From the NCBI GenBank assembly GCA_041481365.1, contig JBGPBS010000001.1, forward strand, positions 14,497 through 78,496: a stretch of DNA of 64,000 nucleotides, written 5' to 3'. This document shows, one piece after another, positions 18,431-26,655 of this stretch (positions are counted from its first letter, which is position 1; the number at the start of each line of letters is the position of its first letter). This DNA is from DASPTR01 sp041481365 (GTDB taxonomy: Archaea > Thermoproteota > Bathyarchaeia > Bathyarchaeales > Bathycorpusculaceae). The notes below the pieces were generated by a model. It saw nothing but the letters and a program-made list of their open reading frames with translations. It did no database searches and was not told where the DNA came from. The position numbers and the translations under genes are program-made.

Positions 18431-18625
18431 TTAATGTAATCCATTCCCTGTTTCTTGATCTTGGTCTTCTGCTTCCAACTCCTTGATCTTTTCAAACATT
18501 AGATCGTAGATTTTCTGCCAAGTCTCGACCTCTTCGAGAGCTTCATACTGCTTGCGTAGGCGTTCCCAGTATTTTATCTCTTGTTCATAGAACTTCAGCC
18601 TCTTCTCTCTATGGCTATATTTCAT
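18431..18625 (-). CDS. Small coiled-coil hypothetical protein
   Basis: A 64-residue highly charged protein predicted by eye to be almost all helix, with a heptad-like spacing (YWERLRKQYEALEE, then LMFEKIKELEAE). It resembles no family I can name. The upstream region has only a weak GTGAG-type site. Codon use looks like that of neighbouring genes, which favours a real gene. Its stop is about 90 bases from the oxidoreductase start in the same direction. Confidence 0.5.
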   Translation of the reverse strand: MKYSHREKRLKFYEQEIKYWERLRKQYEALEEVETWQKIYDLMFEKIKELEAEDQDQETGNGLH

Positions 18626-19021
18626 CTCTTCAACATCTCACAACATCAGCAGAAACTGGCGCACCTCATGCTCAGAACAACGCAGCATGACGGGATGACT
18701 ATCTGGTTCATTAAAATTCTAACCTAATTGGTCAAACCGAATACTGATTCTCTGGTTGAGAAACGCATTCATTCTTTCCATCTGCCCTTTCTCTTCATTC
18801 TTTTCAAGTATCTTTGCTTTCTTCCGAGTTTTTTCCTAGCTCTTTTCATTGCGCTTCAATTCCTCTTTTCTACAAACATTCTGGAACCTTGTATTCTCAC
18901 CTTACTATGTCTTGTCTTTCTCCCATATAATACCGAGTCTGCCCCATAAAGGGATTCATGAGAGTTGCCCCAAACCCTAAAAAGCGAACATGACATAGAC
19001 TGTGCCAGAGAGGTGATTTGG
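18626..19021. other. Intergenic region, pyrimidine-rich, no supported gene
   Basis: Nearly 400 bases separate the small coiled-coil gene from the RAM-domain gene. A plus-strand frame near 18728-18949 would encode hydrophobic residues, but this reflects a T- and C-rich tract and has no ribosome site. I see no other feature. Confidence 0.5.
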
Positions 19022-19249
19022 ATGCCTTTGGCGTTCATTTTGATTAGCACTGAGGAATTCGACTTGCAGTTGATGAATGCACTGAAGAAGATCAAGGGAG
19101 TTGAGGAAGCTTATCCGCTCTACGGAGTCTACGACGTGATTGTGAGGACAAGAGCAGAAACGATGGATGGAATCAAGGAAATACACAACAAGATACGGAA
19201 GCTGGAGAAGATCAGGCAAACGCTAACGATGATCGCGCATGAAGAGTAG
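19022..19249 (+). CDS. Stand-alone Lrp/AsnC ligand-binding (RAM) domain protein
   Basis: The 75-residue protein is a single RAM domain, the effector-binding half of Lrp/AsnC regulators, without a DNA-binding domain. It shows the alternating beta-alpha-beta-beta-alpha-beta pattern: AFILISTEEF, a helix, GVEEAYPLYGVYDVIVRT and a closing LTMIAHE strand. Such free RAM domains form oligomers that bind amino acids and may modulate Lrp partners. The ATG at 19022 is fixed by AGGTGA five bases upstream; an earlier TTG at 18965 has nothing comparable. Confidence 0.85.
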   Translation: MPLAFILISTEEFDLQLMNALKKIKGVEEAYPLYGVYDVIVRTRAETMDGIKEIHNKIRKLEKIRQTLTMIAHEE

Positions 19250-19417
19250 ACAGCGCGCGTTCAAATTGGGGGGCAGGGTCACTAGAACACCAATGCAGGT
19301 TTAGGTGCACTGACGCCGTTGCTTGAGCTTTGCAATTAACATCTTCGACTAGAATGCTTGGATATTTGAAGCCAAGATGTAGAACTTGATTGAGGAAGGG
19401 TTAATAGGGACGAAAAC

Positions 19418-19427
19418 TTTTTATATG
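19418..19427 (+). promoter_or_regulatory. TATA box of the second CxxC-x17-CxxC gene
   Basis: TTTTTATATG is a strong archaeal TATA element. It places transcription near 19448 and leaves a leader of about 80 bases before 19527. Confidence 0.55.
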
Positions 19428-19526
19428 CGGTGTATAACGAAGCGAAATTGTTAATTGGATTCCTCAGATTGCATCTGGGTAAGATTACGTTTTCAATTTC
19501 GGCCTAGCTAATAGAGGTGATTCTAT

Positions 19527-19772
19527 ATGTCTGAAAGAAGAATGTTCGAAATCAAATGTACTGAATGTGGCAATACCGCGATGGTGCCTTTCAAGCCTTC
19601 AGCGAACAAGCCAGTTTACTGTAGCACTTGCTTCTCTAAACACGTGCTCAAGCAAAGGGAGACTGTCAGCACAGACTTGAGTTTTAACCCGAAACAAGCA
19701 TGGGCAAGGCGAGGAGACAGTTGGCACGGAAGAAAGGAAGCAAGACCCGCTAACATTTTCCAAGAGTATTAA
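19527..19772 (+). CDS. CxxC-x17-CxxC domain protein, longer paralogue
   Basis: The 81-residue protein has CTEC and CSTC separated by exactly 17 residues, with the same VPFKP and KPVYC elements as the miniprotein at 3683. The extra C-terminal half is polar, with a KQAWARRGDSW segment. The family presumably binds zinc and may attach to nucleic acid or ribosomes; no function is established. The ATG is preceded by GAGGTGATTCTAT, a near-ideal ribosome site. The leader of about 80 bases is long for this genome. Confidence 0.8.
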   Translation: MSERRMFEIKCTECGNTAMVPFKPSANKPVYCSTCFSKHVLKQRETVSTDLSFNPKQAWARRGDSWHGRKEARPANIFQEY

Positions 19773-19847
19773 CAGCGTCTCCAGAAGCTTCTCGGATCAC
19801 AGAATGCTACAGCGAGAACGCTGACAAGAATATAAGGGAAAGCAAGA

Positions 19848-20279
19848 GTGGAATCCGCTATGCATTGCACGCATTGCGGAATATGTTGTGAGAAAACTGA
19901 AATGATGCTTTGCAGTGGGGACGTTGAACGTTTGGAAAGAGTAGGTTATGACAGACAGAGATTTGTACGTTATGACAGGCATGGTTTCGCCAGACTAAAG
20001 AACGCCCAAGGGACATGCATTTTCTATGATAATGAAAAATGCCGCTGCAAGGCCTATGCACACCGACCATCAGGATGCAGAGTTTATCCAGTGATCTTCA
20101 GCAAAAAAGAAGGAATAATAGTGGATGATCTCTGCCCGATGAAAAACACGATCTCAAGAATAGAACTTGAAAAAAAAGGCAAAAAAGTGATAAAGCTTCT
20201 CCAAAGAATAGACAAAGAAGCATCCTCTTATCGAAATCACACCAGGCAAATGCTCAGCACCGGTCTGAGTCCAGGATAA
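19848..20279 (+). CDS. YkgJ-family cysteine cluster protein
   Basis: The 143-residue protein carries the zinc- or iron-binding cysteine cluster of the YkgJ family. CTHCGICCEK stands at the N-terminus, then GTCIFYDNEKCRCKAYAHRPSGCRVYP, and a single CPM later. The arrangement of eight cysteines is complete. The family is common in archaea, with uncertain biochemical role; metal chelation is established only by motif. The C-terminal 50 residues are Lys-rich helix. The start may be the GTG at 19848 or the ATG at 19860; neither has a strong ribosome site. Confidence 0.8.
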   Translation: MESAMHCTHCGICCEKTEMMLCSGDVERLERVGYDRQRFVRYDRHGFARLKNAQGTCIFYDNEKCRCKAYAHRPSGCRVYPVIFSKKEGIIVDDLCPMKNTISRIELEKKGKKVIKLLQRIDKEASSYRNHTRQMLSTGLSPG

Positions 20280-20326
20280 AACCTTGCCAAGTATGGATCA
20301 GTCGAGCCTCAATCAGAAAAAATCGC

Positions 20327-20491
20327 ATGAGATGGCGGAATCTATTTTGTCGCCATTTTGTCATATCAAATTCAACACGAACACTTGCTGCATGGTTTGT
20401 GTTGTTGATGGCGGTCGTGTCGATTGTGGCGACGTTTCTGGCGTTGCTCTCGCGGCCATCGAGTAGTGAAAGAGCGTTATTCCTGCGGTAG
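20327..20491 (+). CDS. Possible single-span membrane miniprotein
   Basis: A 54-codon frame encodes one clear transmembrane helix (about residues 20-42: LAAWFVLLMAVVSIVATFLA) between a basic N-terminus and a Ser/Arg tail. The pattern is convincing as a membrane span, but the ATG has no ribosome site and I recognise no family. It could equally be a remnant of a larger membrane protein. Confidence 0.3.
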   Translation: MRWRNLFCRHFVISNSTRTLAAWFVLLMAVVSIVATFLALLSRPSSSERALFLR

Positions 20492-20726
20492 AATAGGCTG
20501 TATGAACGCTGTTAACATGTTGCTTGCGAGAGTGCCGACTGGGTCGAATGGAGCACTAATCCATCCAGTTATACGTCTACTACCCCGATTATTACGTAGA
20601 AGAGAAGCAGCAGTCCAGTCGTGGACCAACATACAATAGCTCTTGAAGCGCGCTAATCCAAAAGACGACGTTAACGATTGAAAAAACGATAGACAGACTC
20701 CATGAAAAAACAAGTCTTGCGTAAGC

Positions 20727-20735
20727 TTTTATTTG
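20727..20735 (+). promoter_or_regulatory. TATA box of the cupredoxin gene
   Basis: TTTTATTTG predicts a transcript start near 20756, just before the ATG at 20765. It lies inside the reading frame that would begin at 20702, which argues against that start. Confidence 0.5.
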
Positions 20736-20764
20736 ACCCAATGCTATTGCAAATTGTGAGAAAC

Positions 20765-21277
20765 ATGAACGCGAAATCGTTTTTGGTCATATCGCTGGCC
20801 GTTTTCCTGCTTCCAATTGCGACCACGCAGATCTATAGCGTGAAAGCAACAACTGTCCGCAGCTTCACTCTATATGGAGCGCGCGAATTAGGGTGGGGTT
20901 TCACAGCATCGAATATTACGAGTCCGGGCCCAACAATCGTAGTCGAGCAAGGCGACACCGTCAACATGACTCTGACAAGTCATGATGGTTCTCCCCACCA
21001 GTTTTGGGTCATCTACACCAACGGTTCATCGACTCCCCAATCAGGCGACCCACTGTCCCTTCAGTTCTCTGGTACGGTGAACTATTCATTCGCGGCCACC
21101 AACACAATTGGAACGTACGAGTACCGATGTTCCATTCACGGTCACCCGATGTACGGATACATGAAAGTGGTTCCAACGGGCACGATCCCAGAATTTCAGC
21201 CACTGATAATGCTGTCACTGCTCGTTGCAGGCACAATAGTCGCCGCCCTAGCTTACAAGAGAAAAAAGAAAGTCTAG
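20765..21277 (+). CDS. Membrane-anchored cupredoxin (plastocyanin-like)
   Basis: The 170-residue protein starts with a signal peptide (MNAKSFLVISLAVFLLPIA). A blue-copper domain follows with one His in SHDGSPHQF and the closing loop YRCSIHGHPMYGYM. That loop supplies the Cys, His and Met ligands of a type 1 copper site. After a short linker comes PEFQP, one transmembrane helix and a KRKKK tail. Several archaea use this PEF-type layout to anchor surface proteins. It likely acts as an electron carrier on the outer membrane face. The ATG at 20765 is preferred over 20702 because the TATA box lies between them. Confidence 0.85.
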   Translation: MNAKSFLVISLAVFLLPIATTQIYSVKATTVRSFTLYGARELGWGFTASNITSPGPTIVVEQGDTVNMTLTSHDGSPHQFWVIYTNGSSTPQSGDPLSLQFSGTVNYSFAATNTIGTYEYRCSIHGHPMYGYMKVVPTGTIPEFQPLIMLSLLVAGTIVAALAYKRKKKV

Positions 21278-21790
21278 TTTGCCATTTCCCCTCTTTCTGT
21301 TTCTATCCCATGGTTTCCAAACTGCCCAGAACAGTAGCCACTAGGACAGAAGACGTTGGCTCTTTCGTGCGAGTCTACGGCTTAAACGTGTATTCCAGAT
21401 CGCCCAGCAGTTGTAGCGTAGTTGAGGAATTCAACGCGCAACCTTTCGTCTTATGGCAGCTGTTTCCAGCTGAGTGGCCCGGTCTAGCGTCGGAAACAGG
21501 CGGTTGTCTTGGATATCGACCGGAAATGTTATACAGCCTTGTCTACTTTTTTCTGGCGTAGCTCTTTACATGTACTGTCTTGTTTTTTCTGCCTGGTTTA
21601 GATCGTATATATGCATGTACTTTCATTTTCTCACTGACACCATAACAGGAGGCTAAGACTAGAAAAGAATTATGAATCGATAATCAATAGCTGAACTAAC
21701 GTATTCCCGACGCTTGTCGTGCACTTCTCGCGCAGTAAATCGCGGCAGTTGTTTGGTCCTATCGTCTTTAGCTATTTCAGTGTGTTCTGC
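21278..21790. other. Long intergenic region, no gene recognised
   Basis: About 510 bases lie between the cupredoxin gene and the maturation protease gene, which converge. An open frame crosses from the cupredoxin gene on the plus strand, but its codon use and residues are unlike a protein. Near 21455 a short inverted pair of CAGCTG is seen. No RNA gene is recognised. Confidence 0.45.
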
Positions 21791-22306
21791 TCACATTTCG
21801 AAGTCTAAGCTTGCCTGCCTTCTGGGCAATACTTTAAGCAGGTCATGGATAATTTTCCTCACCGCTACGCCAACCTCGCGTGAGAGTCCTTCTCCAAAAT
21901 CAGTCTCCTTAGGCTCAACTAGGACTAGGCCTATCTTGGCTTTCCCCATTTTCATAATGTACTCGCAGAATATTCTCATCGGAAGTGTATGCGTTGAGAA
22001 CGCGGGAGAATCCTGCAGCTGTGTGGAATCAAGGAGTCTTGGTTCTCCAGGTTTCAACCCCAAGATTGCAGCGTCTATCAGTAGAACGTGAGTAGGATCA
22101 AAATCCAGTATTTGTTGGGTGAAGCTTTCCGGAACAGTCTCACACTCAATTAGCAATACGTTCTCGGAGACTTTCCCATGCAGGCCCTGGATTACTTTGA
22201 CCCCAAGAAAGTCATCTGATCGGATGGGGTTTCCGATCCCGGCGACTACGACCTTCTCGGCGTCTGAAAGCCACTCTTTCAGATCTTCATAAATGCCATG
22301 TTTCAT
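21791..22306 (-). CDS. Hydrogenase maturation protease
   Basis: The 171-residue endopeptidase of the HyaD/HycI family removes the C-terminal tail of a NiFe hydrogenase large subunit after nickel insertion. The start of the fold is clear: VVVAGIGNPIRSDDFLG, where the first Asp of the DD pair is a nickel ligand. ECETVPESF with its Glu and LLIDAAILG with its Asp follow, then a His in FSTHTLP. It is the last gene of the operon, 60 bases downstream of its presumed substrate MvhA. The ATG at 22306 has AGGTGG upstream, better than the GTG nine bases earlier. Confidence 0.9.
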   Translation of the reverse strand: MKHGIYEDLKEWLSDAEKVVVAGIGNPIRSDDFLGVKVIQGLHGKVSENVLLIECETVPESFTQQILDFDPTHVLLIDAAILGLKPGEPRLLDSTQLQDSPAFSTHTLPMRIFCEYIMKMGKAKIGLVLVEPKETDFGEGLSREVGVAVRKIIHDLLKVLPRRQASLDFEM

Positions 22307-22365
22307 GACAGCCACCTAGCGCCGCATCAGAAAAAGCAAAAATAGGGAGAGTGGTGAGAGGAAGT

Positions 22366-23820
22366 TTACCGTTGGATTGTTTTGATCAGCTGCCTCTTGC
22401 TGTCGAATATGTTTACTGTGAGGGGCATCTGTCCGACTGCATAGTGTGTGGCACATCCGAAGCAAGGGTCGTAGGCTCTGAAGGCCATTTCAACCATGTT
22501 GAGCACGCCTTGGTCCACTCTGCCACCGTGGATCACGCCTTTGGCCGCATCGCGGATTGACATGCAGATCGCGGGATAATTGTTAGTCGTTGCCACTATC
22601 AGGTTGACGTCTTTCACGAGCGCGTCCTTGTCTAGCACGTAGTGGTGGAACAATGTTCCTCTAGCAGCTTCGACGACTCCTACGCCTTCGCTGGGGTCGC
22701 CTGGCTTGTTCCTCACGTTTGTGCTCGTTATCTCTGGGTCCCTGCTGAGCTCAAGCCCCTTTTCCGCAGCGTACAGCAGCTCGATCAGTCGTGCCCAGTG
22801 GAAAGCCAACGTGCCATGCACAGGTTTGCCGCCAAGGGTCTTGTACATCTGTTCATACTCTGCTTGGGCAAGCGGCGTGGTCATGCCGTCTGAAGCGTTG
22901 AGCCTTGCAAGTGGGCCAACGCGATAGACTCCGCTGTCCATCCCGTAGACTTGGCCTTTCCATCCGACCTTCTTCAGGTACGGGAACTTTGCATAGGTCC
23001 ATTCTTCCACGTGTTCGCCGACGTAGTTCAGATAGTCCTTGGGTTCAAACTTCAGGAACTCCTTGCCGTTAGGGTCGACGACTCTGATTTGGCCATCGTA
23101 GAAGTTTACCTTGTTGTTCTCGTCAACCAAGCCCATGTAATACGTCTTCATCGTATAGGCTTCGCTCTTGATCATGTCCACATATTTGCTATTGCCCAAA
23201 ACGATGCTGTGGAACAGCTTCAACGTGAGCTTCGCAAACTCCACCGAAGAGGCGGTCATCCTCTCGATTTCCTTCCTATTATCTTCGCTCAGCGCCTTGG
23301 ATATTCCCCCAGGCAGCCCACATACTGGATGCGTTGCTTTTCCGCCCAGAATCTCCGTTATCTTCTGCCCATATGCCCTGTGCTTGATGACTTCTTTGGC
23401 GACGTCCATGCCTGCTTTTTCGATGACACCGAGGATGTTTCTTTTCTGAGGCGGCGCATCTGGCCCGACTATGAAGTCTGGACCGCCGAGAAAGTAGAAG
23501 TGCAGAATGTGATCGTAGATGATGTATCCTGCATACATGAGTTCTCTGAGCTTCTTTGCAGCTGATGGCGGTTCAACGCTGAAGGCCGCGTCCAACGCTT
23601 TTACTGCTGCGAAATGGTGTGCCACTGGGCAGACGCCGCATATTCTCGTGGTCAGTATGGGCATCAGTTCAGCTCTGCGTCCAATGCAGAACTTTTCGAA
23701 GCCCCTGAGTTCCGGAATCTTCAGATACGCATTTTCAACTTCGCCCGCGTCGTTCAAGAATATTGAAATGTTCCCGTGGCCTTCAAGCCTGCTAATCGGG
23801 TCTATGATTACTTCTTTCAT
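22366..23820 (-). CDS. mvhA: F420-non-reducing NiFe hydrogenase large subunit
   Basis: The 484-residue subunit carries the NiFe active site. The two CxxC nickel motifs are RICGVC (Cys61, Cys64) and DPCFGC (Cys453, Cys456). After the His of CATH a tail of 25 residues remains that the maturation protease should remove. The protein fits the group 3c (MvhA) type by its neighbours MvhG, MvhD and HdrABC. It oxidises hydrogen in the cytosol and feeds electrons to MvhG and then MvhD. The start overlaps the end of mvhG by four bases (ATGA), pointing to translational coupling. Confidence 0.93.
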   Translation of the reverse strand: MKEVIIDPISRLEGHGNISIFLNDAGEVENAYLKIPELRGFEKFCIGRRAELMPILTTRICGVCPVAHHFAAVKALDAAFSVEPPSAAKKLRELMYAGYIIYDHILHFYFLGGPDFIVGPDAPPQKRNILGVIEKAGMDVAKEVIKHRAYGQKITEILGGKATHPVCGLPGGISKALSEDNRKEIERMTASSVEFAKLTLKLFHSIVLGNSKYVDMIKSEAYTMKTYYMGLVDENNKVNFYDGQIRVVDPNGKEFLKFEPKDYLNYVGEHVEEWTYAKFPYLKKVGWKGQVYGMDSGVYRVGPLARLNASDGMTTPLAQAEYEQMYKTLGGKPVHGTLAFHWARLIELLYAAEKGLELSRDPEITSTNVRNKPGDPSEGVGVVEAARGTLFHHYVLDKDALVKDVNLIVATTNNYPAICMSIRDAAKGVIHGGRVDQGVLNMVEMAFRAYDPCFGCATHYAVGQMPLTVNIFDSKRQLIKTIQR

Positions 23821-24800
23821 TCCTTCATCACCTTTCTTCTAAGAAGCGACGATGGCAAAGAGTACATGTAGAACGTGCCCACAGGGTCTTTAATCTGGCT
23901 CATGAGCTTCTCAACATCCTCTTCAGTGTAATGATCCTGCTCAGTCTCCAAGCCTAATATCGAAGCTATAGCGCTCATCATTGCTGCACCTTGCTCCGGC
24001 GAGTTTGGGCATGGACCGCCGCATCCCGTGCATGGCATGTCAACGGTCAAGCATTGGGCGCCGCATCCGCTTCGAGTGGCTGGCCCCATGCAGATGATTC
24101 CCTGTTCGAGCAGGCATCTTTCGGGTTCAGGAACTTTCTCGTGAACGCGGTATATCTTCGAGATTTTTTTGTTTTCCTTCTTCCTTGGACACTCGTCGCA
24201 GACGGATTTTAGGGGTGCAAGAACTGAGCCTTTTGCTGGAAGCTCGTTCTTTCTTATGGCGTCAATGGTGTTCAATATCAGCTTGACTGGCGGTGGACAG
24301 CCTGGCAGGTAATAGTCAACTTTGACGGTTTGATCCAAAGTCTTGACCGTGTCGTAAAATTCTGGGAGCTTCAGGACTCCCTCTTTTACTACAGTCTTGG
24401 TCTGCGGGATGACTCCTTCAGCGTTTGAAACGGACTTGCTCTCAAGATAAACCTTGCTGAAGATCTCTTTGCGGTCATGAAGATTCGCTAGGCCGGGTAT
24501 GCATCCTTCTTGCGCGCATGACCCGAAGGCCACGAGTGTCTTTGCCTTCTTCCTCAGAAGCTTGGCCATATGTTCTTGTTCTTCGCTCCTCACGGACCCG
24601 TTGAAAAAACATACGTCGATGTAGTTGTCAGGCATGTTTTCCACGTCCTTGTATTTGACGTCCATCGCCACGGGCCAGAACACTATGTCCGCAATGTTCA
24701 CTACATCCAAGATCTTCTCGTTGATATCCAACACTGCGATCTCGCATCCACCGCAGCTTGCAGCCCAATAGAAGGCTAACTTCAGCTTCTCTTTCGGCAT
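23817..24800 (-). CDS. mvhG: F420-non-reducing NiFe hydrogenase small subunit
   Basis: The 327-residue electron-transfer subunit has the cysteines for three iron-sulfur clusters: WAASCGGCE for the cluster next to the NiFe site, then GSCAQEGCIPG, YLPGCPPP, CDECPR, GCGAQC and CTGCGGPCP. It lacks a Tat signal, consistent with a cytosolic enzyme. The ATG at 24800 is chosen because GGAGAG stands nine bases upstream; the frame remains open six codons earlier. Its start lies just one base after the stop of hdrB. Confidence 0.92.
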   Translation of the reverse strand: MPKEKLKLAFYWAASCGGCEIAVLDINEKILDVVNIADIVFWPVAMDVKYKDVENMPDNYIDVCFFNGSVRSEEQEHMAKLLRKKAKTLVAFGSCAQEGCIPGLANLHDRKEIFSKVYLESKSVSNAEGVIPQTKTVVKEGVLKLPEFYDTVKTLDQTVKVDYYLPGCPPPVKLILNTIDAIRKNELPAKGSVLAPLKSVCDECPRKKENKKISKIYRVHEKVPEPERCLLEQGIICMGPATRSGCGAQCLTVDMPCTGCGGPCPNSPEQGAAMMSAIASILGLETEQDHYTEEDVEKLMSQIKDPVGTFYMYSLPSSLLRRKVMKE

Positions 24801-24801
24801 C

Positions 24802-25692
24802 TTACTTCTCTCCATCACAAACTTTGCCCAGCATTTTTGAAACGTCCACCCTGAGCTCGTTAAACGCCAACTCTCCAGGCTTCATGCCCATTGCCAAACC
24901 GAGTAGCTGTGGATAATGCAATATTGGAATGCCGTAAACCTCGTTAAACATCTTCTCAATTCGCAGCTCATTCGTGTCATACATTATGTGACAGAACGGG
25001 CAAATCGTAATCATGGCCTCTGCATCAACCGTTTTGAGGTGACTAAGCTTGTCCCTGGCAAGCTGCAGGGCAACCTTGTCGCTCACACCTACGCTCGGGG
25101 CGCCACAGCATTCAGTCTCATCCATGTAGTCTAAGCATGTCGCACCAGTGGCTTCAATCAGCGTCTTAAGTGTCTTAGGATCCTCAGGATCGTCAAATCC
25201 GATGAATTCTTTGGGCCTCAGAATGTGGCATCCATTGTGTTCAGCAACTTTGAGCATAGTAAGCGGCTTGGACACCGAGTTCTTGATCCTCTTCAACCCG
25301 ACATCCTCGATCAACACTTGCATAAAATGCTTCGCATCAGAAGTTCCCTTAAACTCCAAACCGGCATCCTTCAAGTGGCCGTTTATGTCATCACGCAAAT
25401 CCTTGTCTTCCTTGAGCATCTTGTTGACTTTCTTCAAAGTTCCCGCGCAACCAGGACACAAGGTGACAATCTTTAGGCCTTCACGTTCGGCCAAGGCCAA
25501 GTTTCTAGCAGCAAGTATGAGCATCATTTCATGACTAACCGGATCCAACGGCAGACCGCAGCAGTTGAATTCGCGCATCTCCTGCAGCTCCACGCCTAAC
25601 CTGCCCAAGACCTTACGTGCCGAAATCTCAAAGGCGCTAACACGGTAAGGAATCGCACAGCCTAGAAAGATGAGATACTTTGAATCCGCCAA
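24802..25692 (-). CDS. hdrB: Heterodisulfide reductase subunit B
   Basis: The 296-residue subunit holds the two cysteine-rich CCG domains (one with NCCGLPLDP, one with ECCGAPSVG) that bind a pair of non-cubane 4Fe-4S clusters. In methanogens this subunit reduces the CoM-S-S-CoB heterodisulfide; in non-methanogens the disulfide substrate is not known. The protein begins with YLIFLGCAIPYR, typical of HdrB. The start is uncertain: TTG at 25692, one base after the hdrC stop and five bases after GGTGA, fits best. Upstream GTG and ATG codons would overlap hdrC. Confidence 0.9.
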   Translation of the reverse strand: MADSKYLIFLGCAIPYRVSAFEISARKVLGRLGVELQEMREFNCCGLPLDPVSHEMMLILAARNLALAEREGLKIVTLCPGCAGTLKKVNKMLKEDKDLRDDINGHLKDAGLEFKGTSDAKHFMQVLIEDVGLKRIKNSVSKPLTMLKVAEHNGCHILRPKEFIGFDDPEDPKTLKTLIEATGATCLDYMDETECCGAPSVGVSDKVALQLARDKLSHLKTVDAEAMITICPFCHIMYDTNELRIEKMFNEVYGIPILHYPQLLGLAMGMKPGELAFNELRVDVSKMLGKVCDGEK

Positions 25693-25693
25693 T

Positions 25694-26218
25694 TCACTCA
25701 CCCTTCTTTCCCACATATTTCATAAAGTGCACGTTCAGAAGCGTCTTGCCTATGCTGTCTGGGTTTCCCTTCGGCAGCGGAGGCAACCCTAACTGTTCCC
25801 TCTTTCTCATTCTCAACTCTGGAATCTTGTACGCGTATCCTGACTCAAGAATGCTTGACGCCTGCTCCTTGAAGACCTGTGGCACGCAGCCCTGCTCTGC
25901 AGCCAAGTTTCTCAAGACACGTATGACACTTGCTACCTCAACGTCTTGTGGGCAGCGATCCGTACATGTGAAACATGCCGCGCAGAGCCACAGTGTGTCG
26001 CTCTTCAACACTCTGTCTTTGAGGCCGAGCTGAGCCATGCGAATAATCTGTCTGGGCCTGTAGGTGTCGCTGAACCTTGCAACAGGACAGTCAGACGTGC
26101 AAGTCCCACACTGGAAGCAGCGCATCAGCTTCTCGCCGCCGCGCATCTTTGAAATATCATATTTGAACTTCGGATCCATCTCCGAAGCCTTGATCATTTT
26201 CTTCTCCGACTGTTCCAT
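25694..26218 (-). CDS. hdrC: Heterodisulfide reductase subunit C
   Basis: The 174-residue protein is the two-cluster ferredoxin-like electron wire from HdrA to HdrB. The motifs CFQCGTCTSDCP (near residue 34) and CAACFTCTDRCP (near 79) bind two 4Fe-4S clusters. Its ATG overlaps the mvhD stop as TAATG. The C-terminal part, which ends KYVGKKGE, is longer than needed for the ferredoxin core and is mostly helix. Length and order fit a normal HdrC. Confidence 0.92.
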   Translation of the reverse strand: MEQSEKKMIKASEMDPKFKYDISKMRGGEKLMRCFQCGTCTSDCPVARFSDTYRPRQIIRMAQLGLKDRVLKSDTLWLCAACFTCTDRCPQDVEVASVIRVLRNLAAEQGCVPQVFKEQASSILESGYAYKIPELRMRKREQLGLPPLPKGNPDSIGKTLLNVHFMKYVGKKGE

Positions 26219-26655
26219 TAGGCTTCAACCTCCTTGCCTCCAAGCGGGTTCGGCCCGAGCTTCTTTATGTCATCAACCATGTCGCGCACCACCGCGGCAA
26301 ACTTGTCCCCTTCACTCGCCGAAATCCACTCCAACCGCAAACGTTCAGGCTCTATCCCGAAATCCTTCAAAACTTCCCTCAACAACGTAATCCTCCGCAA
26401 CGCCTTGAAGTTCCCACTAATGTAATGGCAGTCCGAAGGCAAGTGACAACCAGCAACAAGCACGCCGTCCGCGCCATCCTTGAAAGCCTCAAGGATAAAG
26501 GCCGGATCGATTCTGCCGCTGCACATGACACGGATGATCCTAATGTTCGGAGGATATTGTATTCTGCTGACGCCGGCCAAGTCTGCACCAGCATAGCTAC
26601 ACCAGTTACATAAGAAACCGATGATCTTCGGCTCAAACCCATTCTTTTCACTCAT
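26218..26655 (-). CDS. mvhD: Hydrogenase iron-sulfur subunit MvhD
   Basis: The 145-residue protein links the hydrogenase to HdrA and carries one 2Fe-2S cluster. It begins with the family signature IIGFLCNWCSYAGADLAG, then VMCSGRIDP and GCHLPSDCHY, together supplying the five conserved cysteines. It overlaps the fused HdrA by four bases. Its first 29 codons lie in an 87-bp stretch identical with the second mvhD at 29676. The protein is a full-length short MvhD without the C-terminal tail seen in its paralogue. Confidence 0.93.
   Translation of the reverse strand: MSEKNGFEPKIIGFLCNWCSYAGADLAGVSRIQYPPNIRIIRVMCSGRIDPAFILEAFKDGADGVLVAGCHLPSDCHYISGNFKALRRITLLREVLKDFGIEPERLRLEWISASEGDKFAAVVRDMVDDIKKLGPNPLGGKEVEA

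Noticed and set aside
18728..18949. Hydrophobic plus-strand frame
   Set aside because: The hydrophobicity comes from a T- and C-rich tract, without ribosome site or family pattern.
21004..21561. 185-codon plus-strand frame overlapping the cupredoxin gene
   Set aside because: It is a shadow frame of the copper-protein gene that runs on into noncoding sequence.
22366..23820. Selenocysteine in the hydrogenase large subunit
   Set aside because: All four nickel-site residues are read as Cys and no in-frame TGA occurs.
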